DNA of 64,000 nucleotides. Source: Streptomyces hygroscopicus. GTDB lineage: Bacteria > Actinomycetota > Actinomycetes > Streptomycetales > Streptomycetaceae. The translations under genes were made by a program, and so were the position numbers. The notes under the pieces were generated by a model. The model was given only the letters and a program-made list of their open reading frames with translations, ran no database searches and was not told the origin of the DNA. The stretch lies in NCBI GenBank assembly GCA_002021875.1, contig CP018627.1:6696001-6760000 (forward strand), written 5' to 3'. Of this stretch, positions 54,157-61,877 are shown one piece after another. Position 1 is the first letter of the stretch; each line of letters begins with the position of its first letter.

Positions 54157-54675
54157 CTACTTCCGCAGCTCGATGACGGTCTTGCCGATGCGAATCGGCG
54201 CACCCAGCCCGATCGGTGTCGGTGTGGTGAGCCGGGTCCGGTCGAGATACGTGCCGTTGGTGGACCCGAGATCCTCGACGATCCACTGGCCGTCACGGTC
54301 CGGGTAGATCCTGGCATGCCGGCTGGAGGCGTAGTCGTCGTCCAGCACGATTGTTGAATCGTGCGCACGGCCGAGGGTGATGGTCTGCCCCTGGAGGGCG
54401 ACCGTGGTGCCGGTGAGCGTGCCTTCGGAGACCACCAGCTTGGTGGGGGCACCGCGGCGGCCGCGGCCACCGGACTGCTGGCGCTGCGGCGGTGGCGCGC
54501 TCTGCCGTTGTTGTTGCTGCTGCGGCCGGTCGGGGGCGCCGCGCCGCGCCGAACCGCGCTGCGTCACGCGGGTCCCGAACAGGTCGCTGCGGATGACCTG
54601 GACGGCCACGATGACGAACAGCCACAGTACGGCGAGGAAACCCAACCGCATGACCGTGAGGGTCAGCTCTGACAT
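54157..54675 (-). CDS. fhaB: FHA-domain membrane protein FhaB
   Basis: 172 residues from ATG 54675. N-terminal membrane helix LTVMRLGFLAVLWLFVIVAVQV near residues 5-26; Gln/Arg-rich linker; C-terminal FHA domain with LGRAHDSTIVLDDDYASSRHARI and DLGSTNGTYLD. FHA domains bind phospho-Thr; FhaB is a known partner of PknB pathway proteins in actinobacteria. It follows fhaA by 10 bases and precedes pstP. Confidence 0.95.
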   Translation of the reverse strand: MSELTLTVMRLGFLAVLWLFVIVAVQVIRSDLFGTRVTQRGSARRGAPDRPQQQQQRQSAPPPQRQQSGGRGRRGAPTKLVVSEGTLTGTTVALQGQTITLGRAHDSTIVLDDDYASSRHARIYPDRDGQWIVEDLGSTNGTYLDRTRLTTPTPIGLGAPIRIGKTVIELRK

Positions 54676-54685
54676 TGCCCCCGCT

Positions 54686-55528
54686 TCACCCTTCGGCTTG
54701 CCGGTAAACGATGGTGGTGCTGCCCACGACGATCCGCGAGCCGTCGCGGAGCGTAGCGCGCGTGGTGTGCTGTCCGTCCACCACGATGCCGTTGGTCGAC
54801 CCGAGATCCTGGACGGTCGGTGGGGTTCCGACCCGGATCTCGCAGTGTCTGCGGGAGACACCGGGATCGTCGATCCGCACGTCAGCGTCGGTGGAGCGGC
54901 CCATGACGAGCGTGGGCCGGGAGATCTGGTGGCGGCTGCCGTTGATCTCGATCCAGCGGCGGGTCTGGCCCTGCTGCTGGGCTCCGGCGCCGGCCCCGGC
55001 TCCGCTGGTGTGGGGCGCCGGACGGGCGCCGGGGGGCGTGGACGGCATCGGCGGGGCACCGGCGGGCTGGGCGGGGTAGCCGTAACCGCCGGGGCGCTGC
55101 TGCGGGGCTCCGGCGCCGGGGCGGCCCGCCGCCTGCTGTGCGTCCTGGGACTCACTGGACGCCAGCGTCCGGCTGCGCACCCGGTACAGGCCGGTGTCGA
55201 GGTCGTCGGCCTTCTGCAGATGCACCTTGATGGCACCCATGAAGGTGTAACGCTGCTGCTTGGCGTAGTCGCGGACCATGCCGGACAGCTCGTCGCCGAG
55301 CTGTCCGGAATACGGGCTGAGCCGCTCGTAGTCGGGCGTGCTCAGCTCGACGATGAAGTCGTTGGGGACGACCGTCCGGTCGCGGTTCCAGATCGTGGCG
55401 TTGTTGTCGCACTCCCGCTGGAGGGCGCCGGCGATCTCGACCGGCTGGACCTCGGACTTGAACACCTTGGCGAAGGTGCCGTTCACGAGGCCCTCAAGAC
55501 GCTGCTCGAAGCGCTTCATTACTCCCAC
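54686..55528 (-). CDS. fhaA: FHA-domain protein FhaA (DUF3662 + FHA)
   Basis: 280 residues from GTG 55528; AAGGAGGTG lies 5 bases upstream. N-terminal DUF3662/FhaA domain (RFEQRLEGLVNGTFAKVFKS), Pro/Gly/Gln-rich linker, C-terminal FHA domain from about residue 195 (MGRSTDADVRIDDPGVSRRHCEI, DLGSTNGIVVDG). Cytoplasmic, no helix. In mycobacteria its FHA domain recognises the phosphorylated MviN pseudokinase and limits lipid II export; the pseudokinase gene is at 8651-10366 in this window. First gene of the operon. Confidence 0.95.
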   Translation of the reverse strand: MGVMKRFEQRLEGLVNGTFAKVFKSEVQPVEIAGALQRECDNNATIWNRDRTVVPNDFIVELSTPDYERLSPYSGQLGDELSGMVRDYAKQQRYTFMGAIKVHLQKADDLDTGLYRVRSRTLASSESQDAQQAAGRPGAGAPQQRPGGYGYPAQPAGAPPMPSTPPGARPAPHTSGAGAGAGAQQQGQTRRWIEINGSRHQISRPTLVMGRSTDADVRIDDPGVSRRHCEIRVGTPPTVQDLGSTNGIVVDGQHTTRATLRDGSRIVVGSTTIVYRQAEG

Positions 55529-55854
55529 GGGGCACCTCCTTCCGTCACTCGTGCTCTATGCCGTCCTGGTACTGCTTACTGATCGTATCCACGCGTCGGG
55601 AAATCGGGTGGTTCCCCTTCCTGGCCCTGTGGAGCAGTGTCACCTCTCACAGGGATCGTAGAGGTGCCCTGACGACAGTGTCCCGCAACCGTGACGCTCC
55701 ACGGACGGGTGGGGGCGGGGGCGCCGGTAACGGGTGTGATTGCACCCCGGAGGGCGTGCTAATGTTCTGGATGTCGAAAGGCGCTCCACACGAACCGGAC
55801 GGATCGAAACGATCAGCCGGGGAGCGGGGCGAGTGGCCGGACGGCAGCACCCAT
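55529..55854. promoter_or_regulatory. Promoter gap between fhaA and tRNA-Leu
   Basis: 326 bases with divergent transcription of the fhaA operon (left) and tRNA-Leu (right). It must contain both promoters. A TAATGT at 55760-55765 and TTGCAC at 55740-55745 could belong to the tRNA promoter but the 14-base spacing is short. I see nothing else. Confidence 0.5.
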
Positions 55855-55938
55855 GCGCGGGTGGCGGAATAGGCAGACGCGCTGGATTCAGGTTCCAGTG
55901 CCCGAAAGGGCGTGGGGGTTCAACTCCCCCCTCGCGCA
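55855..55938 (+). tRNA. tRNA-Leu (CAG)
   Basis: 84 bases plus an encoded CCA (55939-55941). Acceptor GCGCGGG (55855-55861) with CTCGCGC (55931-55937), one G-U. The anticodon stem CTGGA/TCCAG encloses TTCAGGT, with CAG at 55889-55891. A long variable arm (TGCCCGAAAGGGCG) marks it as class II. The other two tRNAs in the window do not encode CCA. Confidence 0.96.
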
Positions 55939-55947
55939 CCAGTCGGA

Positions 55948-55991
55948 GCGGGCCTCTCAGAAGTGACGAAAGTCGCTTTTGGGAGGCCCGC
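55948..55991 (+). terminator. Terminator after tRNA-Leu
   Basis: 11-base arms GCGGGCCTCTC (55948-55958) and GGGAGGCCCGC (55981-55991) with one G-T pair and inner imperfect pairing. Confidence 0.82.
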
Positions 55992-56055
55992 TTCGCGTTG
56001 TTGCAGGGGTCTTGTCGGGGTCTTACAGGGGCCTTGCCTTCGCAGGGAAATGGCT

Positions 56056-56084
56056 AGGGGCCTCCCCGGGGAGGGGAGGCCCCT
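56056..56084. terminator. Terminator on the azoreductase side
   Basis: Perfect 12-base-pair stem AGGGGCCTCCCC (56056-56067) with GGGGAGGCCCCT (56073-56084), 5-base loop. It is 124 bases downstream of the azoreductase stop (minus strand) and also downstream of tRNA-Leu. Confidence 0.85.
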
Positions 56085-56112
56085 GTGGCCTGATGCCCGG
56101 GTGGGACGGGAT

Positions 56113-56212
56113 CGGGCGGGTCAGGCCGGGTCATGCGGTCAGGCGGTCAGGCTGATCGGATGGTCAGGCTGGGGCCGACCGTCAGGCTGATCAGTTGGTC
56201 GGACTGATCAGG
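56113..56212. repeat. Short repeated GTCAGGC / TGATC stretch
   Basis: In about 100 bases the words GGTCAGGC and GGCTGATC/GACTGATC occur several times each, irregularly spaced. It lies between the terminator and the azoreductase stop. No palindrome of even spacing is present; a slippage product is likely. Confidence 0.6.
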
Positions 56213-56861
56213 CGGCGAAGCGGGTGGCGAACTCCTTGGCCTTGGCCGCGGCCTCCTCGTGGGCCTTCGCCTTGGAGGCGTCCGAGGCGTCGACCAGCTC
56301 GGCCATGGCCGGATTGCTGCGGGCCAGCGTGAGTTCCGGCACAACGAAGGTGACATCGAGGCCGAGCCCGTCGCCCAGCGCCTTCCCCAGGTAGTTCGTG
56401 ACGAACTCGAAGCTCTCCCGCGGGGTGCCGGGGCCGTAACCGCCGCCACGGCTGGCGACGACGACGGTCGGGGTGCCCGAGGTGGTGGTCTGCTCGGCGC
56501 CCGCGGTGCGGCCCATGATGATCACGTGGTCCAGCCACGCCTTGAGGGTGGAGGGGATCGTGAAGTTGTACATCGGGGCGGCGATCAGGACCGTGTCCGC
56601 CTGCTCGAGCTCGCTGGCAAGGGTCTCCCGCAGGGCGAACGCGGCGTGCTGCTCGGGCGAGCGCTGATCGGGAGCGGCGAAACCGGCTGCGGCGGCGAGG
56701 CCGTCCAGGTGCGGCAGCGGCTCGGCGGCCAGGTCGCGATAGATCACCGTGCCGTTCGGGTGCTGGGCTTCCCATTCCTTGCGGAAGGTGGCGGTGACCG
56801 AGCGGGAAGCGGAGGCTTCACCGGGGAAGACGGACGTGTCTATGTGCAGAAGAGTCGGCAT
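56208..56861 (-). CDS. azoR: FMN-dependent NADH-azoreductase / quinone reductase
   Basis: 217 residues. Flavodoxin-like fold: LLHIDTSVFPGEASASRSV at the N-terminus for phosphate binding to FMN, the AAPMYNFTIPSTLKAWLDHVI segment, and ASRGGGYGPGT. These are characteristic of the AzoR family, which reduces azo dyes and quinones using NADH. Divergent from an HxlR-type regulator across a 114-base gap with a palindrome. Physiologically a quinone or electrophile detoxifier is most likely. Confidence 0.93.
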   Translation of the reverse strand: MPTLLHIDTSVFPGEASASRSVTATFRKEWEAQHPNGTVIYRDLAAEPLPHLDGLAAAAGFAAPDQRSPEQHAAFALRETLASELEQADTVLIAAPMYNFTIPSTLKAWLDHVIIMGRTAGAEQTTTSGTPTVVVASRGGGYGPGTPRESFEFVTNYLGKALGDGLGLDVTFVVPELTLARSNPAMAELVDASDASKAKAHEEAAAKAKEFATRFAA

Positions 56862-56911
56862 GAATGCCTCCAGTGAAGAGGGCTCGGCAGGAGCCCGTAA
56901 TACCTACGTAC

Positions 56912-56929
56912 CTACTGATGACACAGTAG
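56912..56929. promoter_or_regulatory. Palindromic operator between azoreductase and HxlR genes
   Basis: CTACTG-atgaca-CAGTAG, perfect 6-base arms separated by 6 bases. It lies in the divergent gap, 46 bases before the regulator start, and is a candidate binding site for the regulator. A second CAGTAG half-site occurs at 56960-56965. Confidence 0.6.
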
Positions 56930-56975
56930 CTTACTTTTCTGCAGTCCCGAACCAGAACGCAGTAGTCTGTATTCC

Positions 56976-57353
56976 ATGGCGAAGGATCGTGGGGAGCACA
57001 ACGAGCAGGCCTGCAAGCAGGTCGACGGCGAGATGACGCGGTTCTTCGAGCTGTTCGGCAAGCGCTGGACGGGACTCATCGTGGCCGTGCTGACGGAGCA
57101 GGCGGCGTACTTCGCCGAGCTTCGGCGAGCCATCCCGGGGATCAGCGAGCGGATGCTGTCGGACCGGCTCACCGAGCTCTCCGCGGCGGGTCTGGTGGTG
57201 CGGGAGGTCGACGCCGGGCCGCCGCTGCGGGTGGCCTATCGGCTGACCGACGCCGGGAAGGCGCTGGAGCCCGCGCTGAAGGAGCTGTCGCGGTGGGCGG
57301 AGAGCCATCTGCCCTCGGGCGGCGACGACTGCCCGAAGCAGTTCCGGGGCTGA
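56976..57353 (+). CDS. HxlR-family transcriptional regulator
   Basis: 125 residues. N-terminal Cys residue (NEQACKQVDG) and winged helix LFGKRWTGLIVAVL, YFAELRRAIPGISERMLSDRLTEL and DAGPPLRVAYRLTDAGKAL; the HxlR signature is complete. Several HxlR proteins such as YodB are thiol-based electrophile sensors with a conserved N-terminal Cys that control an azoreductase, and the same arrangement occurs here: Cys near residue 13, azoreductase divergent. A second Cys (DDCPKQ) is near the C-terminus. The sensor role is inference. Confidence 0.9.
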   Translation: MAKDRGEHNEQACKQVDGEMTRFFELFGKRWTGLIVAVLTEQAAYFAELRRAIPGISERMLSDRLTELSAAGLVVREVDAGPPLRVAYRLTDAGKALEPALKELSRWAESHLPSGGDDCPKQFRG

Positions 57354-57475
57354 GCCTGGGGTCGGGGCCGCGGCTGGTTCCGTGACTGGGCCTGGGCCTG
57401 GGCCTGGGCCCGGGGCCGGGACTGGTTCCGTGACCGAGTCTGGGGCCGGGGCAGGGCCGGGCCGAGTTGAGTCGC
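57354..57475. repeat. Low-complexity GGCCTG-type repeat
   Basis: About 120 bases of nearly pure GGGCCTG/GGGGCCG repeats after the HxlR gene, including three GGCCTG hexamers in a row and two copies of CTGGTTCCGTGA (57372-57383 and 57421-57432). No gene. Confidence 0.75.
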
Positions 57476-57591
57476 GTCTGATCAGGGGTTTCACCATGAT
57501 CGCCGAGGTTTTCCACAGGCTCTGACGGGGTGGGCCGACAGGGGGTACGGTCTGCTCAGTCGATGTCGTGTGCGAGGAAGGCGGGGGCGCG

Positions 57592-59136
57592 ATGACGGAC
57601 GACCGGAGCGGTCAGGGCGGCGGAAGCGGCGAGAGCGGCCGGGGCGACCGGAGCGGCCGGAGCGCAGAGAGCGGACAGAACGGCGAGCGGGGGCCGGGCG
57701 GCGAGGGCCCCGCGGGCGGGGCGGCCCGGCGGCTGCCGCCGGTTCCGGGCTTCGCCGTCTGGCGCGGTGACGGGCCGTCTCCCCGGCAGATGGGCAAGGC
57801 GCTGCGCAAGCGGGTGCCGCGCTCGGTGCATGCCGGGACGCCGAGGGCCGACGGGCGGCCGGATCCGGTGGCGGCGGTCGAGCGGTCGAACGCCGGGCGG
57901 CTGCCGGAGCTCACCCCGATCCGGGTGGGGCGGATGGCCGCGGGCCCCTTCTCCTTTCTGCGCGGGGCCGCCGGGCTGATGGCGCACGACCTCACGAGCA
58001 CGCCGGTGACCGGTATCGGGGCACAGCTGTGTGGCGACGCCCACGCCGCCAACTTCGGGATCTACGGAGATGCGCGCGGTGGCCTGATCATCGATCTCAA
58101 CGACTTCGACGAGACCGTCCACGGCCCGTGGGAGTGGGACGTGAAGCGGCTCGCGGTCTCGCTGGTGCTGGCCGGCCGGGAGGCGGGAGCCGACGAGGAC
58201 ACCTGCCGGGCGGCGGCTCAGGACGCCGTGGGCGCCTATCGGCGCACGGTGCGGCTGTTGGCCAAGCTGCCGGCGGCGGACGCGTGGAACGCGATCGCGG
58301 ACGAGGAGCTGGTCTCCCACACGGACGCCAAGGACCTGGTCGGGACGCTTGAGCGGATCTCCGAGAAGGCCCGGCGGAACACCAGCGCGCGGTACGCGGC
58401 CCGGTCCACCGAGCCCGTGCCGGGCGAGGAGGGCTCCTCGGGCCGGCCGGAGGCCCGGCGCTTCGTGGACGCGCCGCCGGTGCTGCGGAGGGTGCTGGAC
58501 GAGGAGGCGGCGGCGGTGGCCTCCTCGCTCGCCGAGTATCTGGGCACGCTGCCGGAGGACCGGCTGCCGCTGCTCTCGCGGTACGAGGTGCACGATGTGG
58601 CGTTCCGGGTGGTCGGCACGGGCAGTGTGGGCACCCGCTCCTATGTGGTGCTGCTGCTCGACCACCGGGGCGAGCCGATGGTGCTCCAGGTGAAGGAGGC
58701 GCGCCCCTCCGCGCTGCTGCCGCATGTGGCGAAGGCCGGTTTCGAGGTGCCGGACGTCACACATGAGGGGCGGCGGGTGGTGCTCGGCCAGAAGCGGATG
58801 CAGGTGGTCAGCGACATCCTGCTGGGGTGGACGACGGTGCGCGGGCGGCATTACCAGGTGCGGCAGTTCCGCAACCGCAAGGGAAGTGTGGACCCGGCGG
58901 CGCTGGCCGCGGACCAGATGGACGACTACGGGCGGATGACCGGCGCGCTGCTGGCGCGGGCGCATGCCCACAGCGCGGACCCTCGGCTGCTGGCTGGTTA
59001 CTGCGGCAAGGGGGAGGAGTTGGACGAGGCGGTGGCCGCCTTCGCGGTGGCGTACGCGGATCGCACGGAAGCGGATCACTCCGCGCTGGTCGTGGCGGTG
59101 CGCAACGGCCGGATAGCGGCCGAGATGGGGGTGTGA
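57592..59136 (+). CDS. DUF2252 family protein
   Basis: 514 residues from ATG 57592, GAGGAAGGCGGGG upstream. The first 45 residues are a Gly/Ser/Arg/Asp-rich disordered stretch. The DUF2252 domain has AQLCGDAHAANFGIYG, LIIDLNDFDETVHGPWEWD and RLAVSL; these are like the HGD-N and IDFD motifs of aminoglycoside-phosphotransferase-like kinases. This resemblance suggests a phosphotransferase, but no substrate is known. The acidic/disordered N-terminus (SGQGGGSGESGRGD) is not conserved. It is followed by a J-domain gene 58 bases later. Confidence 0.88.
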   Translation: MTDDRSGQGGGSGESGRGDRSGRSAESGQNGERGPGGEGPAGGAARRLPPVPGFAVWRGDGPSPRQMGKALRKRVPRSVHAGTPRADGRPDPVAAVERSNAGRLPELTPIRVGRMAAGPFSFLRGAAGLMAHDLTSTPVTGIGAQLCGDAHAANFGIYGDARGGLIIDLNDFDETVHGPWEWDVKRLAVSLVLAGREAGADEDTCRAAAQDAVGAYRRTVRLLAKLPAADAWNAIADEELVSHTDAKDLVGTLERISEKARRNTSARYAARSTEPVPGEEGSSGRPEARRFVDAPPVLRRVLDEEAAAVASSLAEYLGTLPEDRLPLLSRYEVHDVAFRVVGTGSVGTRSYVVLLLDHRGEPMVLQVKEARPSALLPHVAKAGFEVPDVTHEGRRVVLGQKRMQVVSDILLGWTTVRGRHYQVRQFRNRKGSVDPAALAADQMDDYGRMTGALLARAHAHSADPRLLAGYCGKGEELDEAVAAFAVAYADRTEADHSALVVAVRNGRIAAEMGV

Positions 59137-59194
59137 GGCGCGGGGCGGGGGTGCGAGCTCGGTCGCCGATCACCGCCGGACGTAGTCTGAGCGG

Positions 59195-60205
59195 GTGACG
59201 AATCCGGAAGCGCAGCAGCAGGCACGGCAGTCGGTGTCGGACGCGGAGCCCCAGGCGGAGTCGCACGACCGGTCCGGGGAGACGCGATCCGGGGAGACAT
59301 GGCCCGGGGAGACGCGGTCCCAGGAGCCCTGGTCCGAGGAATCCCGGTCCGGAGATGCCGGGCCCGGGGACGCGGGGGCGTCCGGGGACGCCGGTTCCGG
59401 GGACGCCGAGGGCGCCCGGGCCCAGGAGGAGGTTCAGGCCGCCGAGCGTCTGGAGCGGGCGGTGCGTGCGGCCGAGCAGGCGCTGATCGAGTTCGAGATC
59501 GCGGTGGAGACCTTCCGGGTGGAGGTGGAGAACTTCTCCCGGCTGCACCACCAGCGGCTCGGGCCGATGTACTCGCGCCTCGACGAGCTGGACGCGCTGA
59601 TCGCCGAGGCGGTCGCGGCGCGCACCGGCGATCCGGAGGACATCCGCAAGGCCCATGAGGCGCGGGGGCTGGTGCAGCCGATGCCGGGTGTGGAGGAGCT
59701 GTTCCATGGCTGGATCGACTCCGAGGGGCTCTCGCCGGAGGCGGCCGCGATGCTCACCGAGCGGCCCGTACAGCCGCCGCCGCGGGTGCGGCCGAGCGAG
59801 GAGGCCCGCCGGATCTACCGGGAGCTGGCCCGTAAGGCCCATCCGGATCTGGCCGAGGAGGAGGCCGAGCGGGAGCGGCGCGGTGCCTTCATCGTGCGGG
59901 TCAACGCGGCGTACGCGGCCGGGGACGAGGAGGCGCTGCGGGCGCTGGCCGAGGAGTGGGCGGCCGGTCCGCCCCCGCCGGAGCGGCGGGCGAGCCGGAG
60001 CGAGGAGCTGTACGCCCGGCTGGAGTGGCTGGCCGAGCGCAAGGAGATGCTGGCCGCGGTCGCCGCGGAGCTGGAGTCGAGCGCGATCGGCGCGATGATC
60101 AAGATGGCGCCGGAAGACCCCGACCGGCTGCTGGACGAGATCGCCGAGCAGCTGCTGGCCCAGGCCGCGGAGAAGGAGACCCGGCTCGCGGAGCTGGTGC
60201 GGTAG
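59195..60205 (+). CDS. J-domain protein with acidic repeat N-terminus
   Basis: 336 residues from GTG 59195. N-terminal ~75 residues are acidic with short repeats (SGETRSGETWPGETRS, GDAGPGDAGASGDAG). A helical domain follows (AERLERAVRAAEQALIEFEIAVET). A J-domain lies near residues 202-250: RIYRELARKAHPDLAEEEAE with the HPD motif at about residue 214 and FIVRVNAAYAAG. A C-terminal coiled part (LEWLAERKEMLAAVAAELE) ends the protein. Presumably a DnaK cochaperone with a specialised client; there is no G/F region or zinc domain, so it is not DnaJ itself. No DnaK gene is nearby. Confidence 0.85.
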   Translation: MTNPEAQQQARQSVSDAEPQAESHDRSGETRSGETWPGETRSQEPWSEESRSGDAGPGDAGASGDAGSGDAEGARAQEEVQAAERLERAVRAAEQALIEFEIAVETFRVEVENFSRLHHQRLGPMYSRLDELDALIAEAVAARTGDPEDIRKAHEARGLVQPMPGVEELFHGWIDSEGLSPEAAAMLTERPVQPPPRVRPSEEARRIYRELARKAHPDLAEEEAERERRGAFIVRVNAAYAAGDEEALRALAEEWAAGPPPPERRASRSEELYARLEWLAERKEMLAAVAAELESSAIGAMIKMAPEDPDRLLDEIAEQLLAQAAEKETRLAELVR

Positions 60206-60248
60206 TAGGTTTGCCGCAGCTGCCGATGTCATGTGAGAGGTGTGTCTG

Positions 60249-60602
60249 ATGCATTTTGCCCAGCTTCCCCAGATGGAGGCGGCGGCGGTACCGGCCGATG
60301 GCCTTCTGCTGGATGTCCGGGAGGACGACGAGTGGACGGCCGGGCATGTCGAGGGCGCGCTGCACATCCCGATGGGCCAGGTCGTGGCGCGGTTCGATGA
60401 GCTGACCGCGGCGGTCGGCGAGGGGCAGCGGGTGCATGTGATGTGCCGGGTCGGCGGCCGCTCCGCGCAGGTGACGCAGTATCTGGTCGCGCAGGGCCTG
60501 GACGCGGTGAATGTGGACGGCGGGATGCTCGCCTGGGACGCGGCGGGCCGGCCGATGTTGAGCGGCCCCGACGGCACCGCCGAAGGGGCCTTTGTGCTCT
60601 AG
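60249..60602 (+). CDS. Rhodanese-like domain protein
   Basis: 117 residues from ATG 60249 with GAGAGG 8 bases upstream. Single rhodanese domain: LLDVREDDEWTAGHVEGALHIPM, active-site Cys in HVMCRVGGRSAQVTQYL near residue 66, and NVDGGMLAWDAAG. Sulfurtransferase or sulfur carrier; actual donor unknown. It may be cotranscribed with the J-domain gene (43-base gap). The convergent acyl-CoA dehydrogenase begins 33 bases after its stop. Confidence 0.93.
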   Translation: MHFAQLPQMEAAAVPADGLLLDVREDDEWTAGHVEGALHIPMGQVVARFDELTAAVGEGQRVHVMCRVGGRSAQVTQYLVAQGLDAVNVDGGMLAWDAAGRPMLSGPDGTAEGAFVL

Positions 60603-60635
60603 GAGTTTCCCTATGATCGGCGGGACTCTCGCCGG

Positions 60636-61784
60636 TCAGCCGAGGGGGTGGGCGGCGAGGAGTTCGCCCAGCGCCTCCTCATGGGCGGCGGCGGATCCCA
60701 GCGAGAGCTCCAGCTGCTTGCCCCATGCGTGGTAGCGGTGCAGGGGGTAGTCGGTGACCGCGCCGAAGCCGCCGTGCAGATGCTGTGCGGTCTGCACGAC
60801 GCGGCGCACGCCCTCGGCGGCCCAGATCTTGGCGACGGCGACATCCCCCGCGATGGGCAGCGCCCCGCTCGCCGTCGGCCGCTCCTCGTCCAGGGACAGC
60901 CGCCAGGCCGCCTGCCACAGCGTGGCCTCCATGGCCCGCAGATCGATATAGCGGTCGGCGGTCTGCACGGCGACCGCCTGGAAGCTGGCGAGCGGGAAGC
61001 CGAACTGCTCGCGCTCGCTCACATAGGAGCTGGTGAGGTCCAGCACCGCCGAGCCGAGCCCCAGCGCGAGCGCACAGGTGCCGGTGGTGAGGAGATCGCG
61101 CAGCCATTCCCAGGCGCCGTCCGCGGCCAGCACCTCGCGGTCGGCGAGCCGCACTCCGTCCAGCCGGATCTCGGCCTGCCGCTCACCGCTGGTGGAGATC
61201 TGCTCATCGAGGACGACGCCCTCATGGTCGCGGGGGACCAGGGCGAGGATCGTCCGGCCCTCCCCGGTGTGGGCCGGGATCAGCACATGATCGGCGCCAT
61301 GGGCCCAGGGGACCGCGGTCTGGACACCGTCCAGCATCCAGCCGTCCCCGTTCTGCCGCGCCTGGACGGCGAGTTCGGCCGGGCCATGGCCGGTGCGGCC
61401 GCTGGAGGCCGTGGTGAGGACCAGCTCACCGCTCGCGGCCCGGGGCAGCACGGCGGTGCGCAACTCAGCCCCGCCGTAGCGCTGCACGGCCAGCACCGCG
61501 GCGCTGGACTCCAGCAGCGGCACCCGGGCCAGCACCCGGCCGCATTCCCGCAGCACCAGGCACAGGGCGAGCGGGTCGAGGCCCGAGCCCCCGTACTGGG
61601 GGTCGAGGCTCAGGCCGAGCAGATCGCTCTCGGCGAGCTTCCGCCACAGCGCACGGTCGAAGTCCTCGGCGACGGCGCCGGCGGTCAGCGCGGGGCTGGG
61701 CACGCTGTCCGGTGTGACGGAGGAGAAGACGGCCTTCGCCGCTTCGACGGCCGCCTGCTGCTCCTCGGTGAAGGTGAAGTCCAC
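60636..61784 (-). CDS. Acyl-CoA dehydrogenase family protein
   Basis: 382 residues from GTG 61784; GGGAGG is 8 bases upstream. FAD-dependent alpha,beta-dehydrogenation of an acyl-CoA, or a partner subunit. N-terminal helical part DFTFTEEQQAAVEAAKAVF, the FAD/beta-domain region (RTGHGPAELAVQ, AEIRLDGVRLADRE), and a C-terminal helical part with HLHGGFGAVTDYPLHRYHAW. The canonical catalytic Glu is not obvious at the expected place, so it could be the non-catalytic half of a two-gene enzyme such as those in steroid side-chain degradation; this is inference. Two palindromes lie in its promoter gap. It follows paaE 93 bases downstream, same strand. Confidence 0.88.
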   Translation of the reverse strand: MDFTFTEEQQAAVEAAKAVFSSVTPDSVPSPALTAGAVAEDFDRALWRKLAESDLLGLSLDPQYGGSGLDPLALCLVLRECGRVLARVPLLESSAAVLAVQRYGGAELRTAVLPRAASGELVLTTASSGRTGHGPAELAVQARQNGDGWMLDGVQTAVPWAHGADHVLIPAHTGEGRTILALVPRDHEGVVLDEQISTSGERQAEIRLDGVRLADREVLAADGAWEWLRDLLTTGTCALALGLGSAVLDLTSSYVSEREQFGFPLASFQAVAVQTADRYIDLRAMEATLWQAAWRLSLDEERPTASGALPIAGDVAVAKIWAAEGVRRVVQTAQHLHGGFGAVTDYPLHRYHAWGKQLELSLGSAAAHEEALGELLAAHPLG

Positions 61785-61814
61785 TGTCCGTACCTCCCGC
61801 GCCGCGGCTTTATC

Positions 61815-61827
61815 TGACGGCCCGTCA
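61815..61827. promoter_or_regulatory. Palindrome TGACGG-C-CCGTCA near the acyl-CoA dehydrogenase start
   Basis: Perfect 6-base arms around one base. It lies 31 bases upstream of the start codon. Such TGACG(N)3CGTCA palindromes are typical of TetR-family operators in Streptomyces fatty-acid or steroid genes, by general knowledge. Confidence 0.6.
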
Positions 61828-61830
61828 AGA

Positions 61831-61844
61831 TAGAACAGGTTCTA
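61831..61844. promoter_or_regulatory. KstR-like operator TAGAACAGGTTCTA
   Basis: Matches TNNAACNNGTTNNA at every defined position, the motif bound by the TetR-family steroid-degradation regulator KstR in mycolic-acid actinobacteria. It is a near-perfect palindrome. It lies between the paaE stop and the acyl-CoA dehydrogenase start. No kstR gene is in the window. Confidence 0.6.
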
Positions 61845-61877
61845 CAAGAAGGGAACGCCGGTGCCGCGCTCGGGACG

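Noticed and set aside
56113..56212. CRISPR or operator array near the azoreductase
   Set aside because: Repeats are short, unequal in spacing and without spacers; the stretch is more like slippage.
57509..57519. A TTTTCCACA in front of the DUF2252 gene
   Set aside because: Single isolated DnaA-box-like word; expected by chance in GC-rich DNA and no second site near.
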